Positions 58,541 through 64,000 of a DNA stretch of 64,000 bases are shown piece by piece. The notes under the pieces were generated by a model. That model was not told the origin of the DNA. It ran no database searches and was given only the letters and a program-made list of their open reading frames with translations. Location of the stretch: NCBI GenBank assembly GCA_024349245.1, contig JALDNG010000020.1, positions 21,555,501 to 21,619,500 on the forward strand, written 5' to 3'. The translations under genes and the position numbers were made by a program. The stretch is from Neodontobutis hainanensis (taxonomy: Eukaryota; Chordata; Actinopteri; Gobiiformes; Odontobutidae). The stretch's first letter is position 1, and every line of letters starts with the position of its first letter.

Positions 58541-60843
58541 TTGCCGGGAAATCAACCCAGTGTAACGTAGTGTGCGCTCACGTGTACAGCTCTGACTTCC
58601 CAGTATAGCCACCATGACAGCAAGCGAGATTAGCAAGCGGTAGTATCGAGATGGACTTTGCGAGCAACAAAAACAACCAGCCTCCAGCACAGCCCAGACA
58701 CTGACTCCTCACAAATAAAAAAATGTCAGCTCAAGCGAGTCCCAAAGAGCAAAGCGGGAGAATGACCGGCGTCGGGCTAAGACGAGAGTAGACTTTGGCC
58801 GAGCATTTGAGCCATGGAGAGAGCTGTGGTCTACTGTGAATATAAAAACAGACACTGAGCTGGCATGAGAAAACAGGGATCCTTACCAGCTATCACATTT
58901 CTGGCATTGGTTGTCTCGTTATATTTACTCATACTAATTTACTGGTCTGTTTATTATAATAAAAATCACATCTGTTTGTCTCTCAGTTGTAATCCAAAGT
59001 ACAACATACAATAGCACTTAGACTAAATTCAATATATGTCAGGATATGGGGGTGAGGTGTACTGCACCACGTCAGCAGCGAGCACGAGTAGGACCTCTGC
59101 AGATACCAGCATGCTCCTCTGGATGAAGCTCTGACAAAGAGGTCAAACCATCAGGTTCTGCAGCACGAGGCCCTGTCACAGACTGGACTCAACAGACGTG
59201 TCTGAAGGTGAGACTATAAAACATTATTTTACTCACTGAAGTGTGTTTTGTTAGTAAATGCCAGTGTGTGGGAATAAGAAATATTTATGCAACATTATCA
59301 ACACAATGAAACAGCAACATAATAATACTGATAATAATGTTTAGTTATTATTACAGCACTAACGTGTCCACACAGTAAATGTGGCCAAAGACTACAGCTA
59401 CACTCTCACGGGAACCATTATGTTTAGGTCTCATGCAGCAGTGGAAAAGTGGACATGTTTGTTACCTCTCAAACACCATATGCAAGTCTGTGTAATTTAT
59501 GCCAAATAAAGTAATGAAATTAATGTCATTACTGTCAAAATGACACACATACTAATTATTTCTCTTGCTATAAATATGTGAAAGAAAAATCTATAATTAT
59601 ATATTTGTATAAACCGTGCAATTAAAAAACACCATGTGGAGGGCTGAGACCCTGTAGGATCATTTGGCAGCATTTGTTTTCTAGATCTGTTTGCATGACT
59701 CTGCAGTTCAGACAGGTGCTGAGCCCTGTTATGTTTGTCTGGTCTCCATCACATCCAGAAAAACCCTGGCAGACGAGTTCCAAGCATCTGGAGAACTTCT
59801 TTGTAACTGTGCCTGAAAATGGAACAACAAGTATTGTTTATATTCCAGAGGTTTATTTGTGTGTGTGATCATTTCTGTAGATATATGACCTACCTGCCTC
59901 TGTCGTCCTGCAGCAGCTGACCCCCCTCAGTCTGTCCTCCTCACTGACAGCTCCAGCTCCTGCTCTCCTCCTTCTTCAGTCACTGTCAGAGCTCTCCTCC
60001 AGGAGCTTGAAACTCTCCTGACCTGAGTCCTGAGAAGAAAACATTTTAATAGATTACATATATGTCATTATATTGTGCTAAACTTACTGTTAGAGGTATT
60101 CTGGATGACACAAAAGTGAAATAAACAATGATAAGCTGAAATGTTACAGAAAATGTTACATTTATGTTCTCTCAACCTAATGCAAAAGTAATTCAGTGCA
60201 GTTATGATTCATGATGTGAAACAAAAACAACTCACTGATGTGTTCCACAAGGTGGTTTAGAAACAGTGCAGCAGTTTAGACATTTGTTGACCAGATAAAA
60301 AGGAAGTGCTCCAACATTAGTGCAAAGACTCGACAAAATAACAGTTTTAGTAACACATATATAGTATCCTGTCTGATATAAGTTCACTAACTTTAGCCGT
60401 TATCCTGTTGAGACGGTGGTCCTCGGTGAAAGCTACATGAGTTGTTGATGTAGCTGCTCAGCTAACATTAGCTGTTTTAGACAAACGTTACATGCAGTCA
60501 ATAATATCTCATATAAAGTTCGCTCTAATTCCGTATTGAGTTAACCAACGCTTTATAAAACATGCCATTGTCAAAAATGAGTTGCTCTCTAATCTCCCAT
60601 GCCTCAGGAACTCTCTTTACTGCGGTGTCAGTTTACAATAAACTTGGAGAAGTGTAACTTTTCTTACCTTCTCTGTAAATGTCCTGTGAACAGCTGTAGC
60701 TGGTTGTCTGTTGCTCTGTTACCCAGTTGTGCACGTACGAGTGCACACCAGCGAGAGCGAGCAGGACACTGACTGAAGTTCTTCTAACGGCCACTGGTGT
60801 CAGTAACTGTTCGGTTTTTCTGAAAGTTACGCAATGCCCCTTT
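58541..60843. mobile_element. Unclassified ~2.3 kb element inserted in L1
   Basis: It interrupts the L1 frame. Exon-like pieces lie on its minus strand: a donor AGAAG|GTAAGA near 60,662, and a segment 60,030-59,900 ending GGCAG|GTAGGT. One plus-strand open piece is at 58,725-58,868. The exact ends and target duplication could not be fixed. I cannot assign a superfamily. Confidence 0.45.
58725..58868 (+). pseudogene. Transposon-associated ORF fragment, basic region
   Basis: Reads SSSESQRAKRENDRRRAKTR, then VDFGRAFEPWRELWSTVN and IKTDTELA before a stop. The Arg/Lys-rich start followed by a W-containing helix looks like a DNA-binding region, and I associate it with a protein repeated in many fish genomes, but I cannot name the family. 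Confidence 0.4.
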
Positions 60844-62275
60844 AAATAATCTTATTCAGCATTCATCTGTGTTTAGTTCAGTGGCCCTGGTCATTTCTCT
60901 AGATGCAGAAAAGGCCTCTGACTTCTAGAATGCCCAGGGGTGGTATACATCAGAAGTGATTACTAAAGGACAGACAGTAGATCAAACAATTTTAGTATTG
61001 TTCGAGAGAGCAGGCAGGGCTGTCATCTAAGCCCACTGTTGTTTGCACTGGCTATGGAGCCCCACTATCAGAAAGGACCCCAGTTTTGAAGGACTCTCCT
61101 TGAATAATTGTCAGCATAAAATTCAACTTTTTGCTAATGACATTTTGATTTCTCTGAACCCTCACACTCACTCAATTCCAAAGCTGATACAATTAATTAC
61201 TTATTATGGCCATAAGGCTACATCAGGCTACAAGATACATTTTTCTAAGAAGGCCATGCATTTATCTGGTCTACGTCCTGTCAATTTAAACATTTATCTG
61301 CCTTTTTGTTAGTACCCTTCAGGCCACACTTTTTTGGTAATAAAAGTTTCTCCCAACTTAAAAAATGTGTTCACTCAAAACTACTCTCTGGTTCAATCTG
61401 TGATTTGGACATATGGTGCAGCCTCCCCCTTTCTCATTCGGTCAACATCCTTTCCTGCCTCTTTTTTTGTCCAAAAAACTTATATTCAAATTACATGGTT
61501 ATATTATTTAAAACTATCCAAATTTCTATTTGAGCGCTGAATCTGCCCCTTTATAGGTAATCCCTTAGGTGAACTTACTATATACATCCAGAGGAAGTCA
61601 CAGCACTAATACAGGATAATATGCTGTTAAAGGATATGCTTACTGTATGTCAAAAGGTCAGATGTTTGGAAGGAAGCAATGTTTGCTTTTTTTACTGACT
61701 TCTATACATTAGAACACAGACTTTATACTGGGTCTTCAAGCTGGCTTTGCTGGTTGGTCTTAAAAAGGTCCCAAAACAGTTGGTGACTTGTTTGATGAGG
61801 GGTCATTTCTTACTTTCCAACAGATTAAAGTCAGGTGTGGCCTCAATCATAAGAACAATACTGAGAACCTCCATCAATAGTAGTGTTTTTTTTTTTGAAT
61901 AGTTGCAAGATAAAATGTTATTTTTCATAAATTGAGGGATTATAGTGGGAGGTTGTATGTCTCCTCTATTTAATCACTTATATTAAAAACTTAAACATTA
62001 AACAAAACTTAAACATTTACTAAATGGCTTGTGAGAATCAGATTTGGGAACTAGAGTGAGCTGTGGGGTCGACCTTTTAAAAGCCCTGGCATCAAAAAGA
62101 CTGTTTTAAAATTCTGCATAGGCTTTATATAACACCAGAGAGGAGACATAGAATGTACCCAAATCTGTTAGAACTGTGTAACAAGTGTCAATCTGCGGTT
62201 AGTACTTTTTTCATTGTCTGTGGAGCTGTCCTGTTATTCTACAGTTTTGGGCTACAATTTGTGTTAAAATTTAAA

Positions 62276-63608
62276 CAGTGATGGGACTAACGGCGCTTTT
62301 CAGTGACAAGTAATCTAACAAATTACTGTTTCCTCTGTTACAACGCCGTTATAGTTACTGACAATAAAATGCAGCGTTACTACTATTGAGCTCACTGTAG
62401 AGAAGAGTCTCTCAGCTATAGGACCTGCAACAGTTTTAGGCTGGTTGCTCCCGTTCGCGAGCCATTTTAATATATTCATTTATTTATGTAAAGTAATACA
62501 AGGCAGAGTGATATGATGATCTCTGCACTACAGATGCCTACTGCAGTGAGTCGACTGAATGTCACATGCTAATGTGTAACTAATCATGTGAGGCCAGTCC
62601 AGGCTCATACCATTTAGCAGAGAGGGGCGGGGGTGCACTCAAATACAGGTGCTCTCTCTCACAGTGATTGACAGGAGGATAAGAAGCAGCTTTTGGACAC
62701 ATTTTAATAACTATTAAAACCCAAAGGCAGAATGCAGAATTTAAAAGATTCAAGCAATCAAAGAAATTAATATTAGAAAATATATAGTTTTCTTTTTTTT
62801 TACTGAATACTTCAGTAGGCCTATAAAGGATGGATTGAATAATGTATGATTGAATAATGTATGGGTGCACGTGGCATGAGTGGTTAGCACTCCTGCCTCA
62901 AAGCAAGAAGGTCGTGAGTTCAAAACCCGGCCGACTCAAAACATTCATGGCCGACTCCGGTCTTTCTGTGAAGAGTCTTCTCTCCAGGTAGCTACTCCGG
63001 CTTCCTCCCACCTTCCCAAAAACATGCGTGTATAGGTCGATTGGCAACTCTAAAGTGTCCCTAGTGAATGAATGTGAGAGTGAATGATTGTCTGTCAATG
63101 TTTGTCTCTAGATGTTAGCCCTGCGACTAACTGGCCACTGTCCAGGGTGTACCCCGCCTCAGGCCCAAAGCTGCTGGGATAGGCTCCAGTCACCCATGAC
63201 CCCTAACGGGACAAAGCGGTAGAAAATGAATGAATGACTGAATAAATAATTTAGTGACAGATGTGTACATTCACAAATTAAGTCAAAACAGTTTTATATT
63301 TGGCTGAATCATAAAAGGTATAAATGGTAAGTGTCTCTTATTGTCCCACAATGATATTAAAAAAGTGTAGATTAGTTTACAATGTTTATAATAATTTATT
63401 CTATTTAGTGTCCATTTCAATCGTCTGGAATAATAGTGGGGGCATCTAAGTTATATACATTTTTTAAATTTTATTTATTAACACAATAGTTACTTTCTCA
63501 TGGTAATTAGTTACTTTTATAATGATGTAACGCAGTTACTAACTCAGTTACTATTTGAAAGAAGTAACTATAACTAATTACTTATTTTAAGTAACGTGCC
63601 CCACACTG
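62276..63608. mobile_element. hAT-like element (1.33 kb) with nested SINE
   Basis: Left end CAGTGATGGG, right end CCCCACACTG. Sub-terminal 'gttact/agtaac' words occur near both ends. Flanks AATTTAAA and TATTTAAG agree at six of eight bases. No transposase; the SINE at 62,864-63,236 sits inside. Confidence 0.6.
62864..63236 (+). mobile_element. tRNA-derived SINE, full length
   Basis: The head 'gtgcacgtggcatgagtggt' with A-box-like TGGCATGAGTGG and B-box-like GAGTTCAAAAC is followed by 'cggcttcctcccaccttccc', 'ggccactgtccagggtgtac', and the tail 'gggacaaagcggtagaaaat' plus (GAAT)n. Partial copies are at 5,925-6,070, 9,797-9,945, 18,161-18,300, 38,270-38,370 and 51,765-51,865. Confidence 0.8.
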
Positions 63609-63720
63609 TATTTAAGTGCCAACAATTGGGAGCAATGACTTGTCTCCTGGGACTAAATGACGAACTGCATGTTGTTTTTTGTAAGAAAGACCTCTTATAT
63701 ATATACCTCTTTGGAAGTTT

Positions 63721-63814
63721 TACTCATGAATGTGCTCGCATGTTGTTTATGTGTATTGCAGCCACATTGGTTTCATTTTGCATCCCTGTACTACATACGC
63801 ATAAAAAACAATAC
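63721..63814. other. Unassigned sequence
   Basis: Short spacer between the L1 remnant and the last SINE; nothing recognised. Confidence 0.35.
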
Positions 63815-63950
63815 AGGTAGATTGGGTAGGTAGAGCAAATGCCAAATACATTGGAGACCTGTGTTTGAATCTCACATGGTTCATTTGCCCAATGTTTTCT
63901 GTCAACCAACCTACAGTATACTATCAAATAAAGGCCAACTGGCTAAAAAA
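63815..63950 (+). mobile_element. Second type of tRNA-derived SINE
   Basis: 'gattgggtaggtagagcaaa' (A-box-like), 'gacctgtgtttgaatctcac' (B-box-like) and the tail 'ataaaggccaactggctaaa'. It differs from the SINE at 62,864. Confidence 0.55.
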
Positions 63951-64000
63951 ATATCTTACACAAACAAACAACAACATAGTTTGAATAAGGCACCAACCTT

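Larger units (their letters stand above)
57465..63720 (+). mobile_element. Old L1-type LINE, interrupted by two insertions
   Basis: Segment 1 (57,465-58,540) has endonuclease-end words FFSDVHKSSIIDFFVA and ISDHVPVF, then RT words LLPNSKTPGLDSFSEDFYKK. Segment 2 (60,845-62,275) resumes with ALVISLDAEKASDF and QLFANDILISLNPHTHSI (FADD altered to FAND). Segment 3 (63,609-63,720) appears to continue with CLLGLNDELH. Many stops; long dead. Gaps are the elements at ~58,541-60,843 and 62,276-63,608. Confidence 0.7.

Overview
This is vertebrate nuclear DNA, almost certainly from a teleost fish. The signs are Rex3 (RTE-clade) retrotransposons recognisable from their conserved reverse-transcriptase blocks and GATG-type tail, fish Tc1/mariner elements, hAT-like and other MITEs, tRNA-derived SINEs, Penelope-like and L1 fragments, and genes split into short exons. 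No bacterial-type genes, rRNA, tRNA genes or CRISPR arrays were seen. Most apparent open frames are transposon remnants, microsatellites or antisense shadows.

Layout. 0-5.8 kb: AT-rich sequence with decayed LINE pieces and MITEs. 5.9-12.9 kb: two near-identical ~3 kb direct copies, each holding the same truncated Rex3, separated by ~850 bp; the copies differ almost only by single-base losses in short base runs of copy 1. 13-18 kb: LINE tail and a 1,081-bp fold-back element with 23-bp-spaced palindromes. 18-21.3 kb: an interspersed repeat split by an insertion containing a Tc1 element. 22.1-23.0 kb: a CpG-rich block with a likely first coding exon (signal peptide, minus strand). 23.3-29.1 kb: SINEs, a MITE with a perfect 9-bp target duplication, a Tc1 fragment and two weak plus-strand exon candidates. 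29.9-35.1 kb: a full-length Rex3 with a perfect 12-bp target duplication, split by a ~1.8 kb LTR-like insert.

36.9-55.2 kb: the one well supported gene, on the minus strand, encoding a multi-repeat WD40 protein of the WDR49/WDR64/EFCAB8 type. Nine consecutive coding exons (55,161 down to 40,465) were found by eye; every junction keeps the reading frame. A probable last exon lies at 36,901-37,021, but at least one linking exon is missing. The first exons are not found and probably lie beyond the right edge. The introns hold Tc1, Rex3, Penelope, LTR, SINE and minisatellite sequence, including a nested stack at 42.67-44.19 kb.

57.5-63.7 kb: an old L1-type LINE interrupted by a ~2.3 kb unclassified element and by a 1.33 kb hAT-like element that itself carries a tRNA-derived SINE. 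Apart from the WD40 gene and the CpG-rich first exon the window is mainly a record of transposon nesting.
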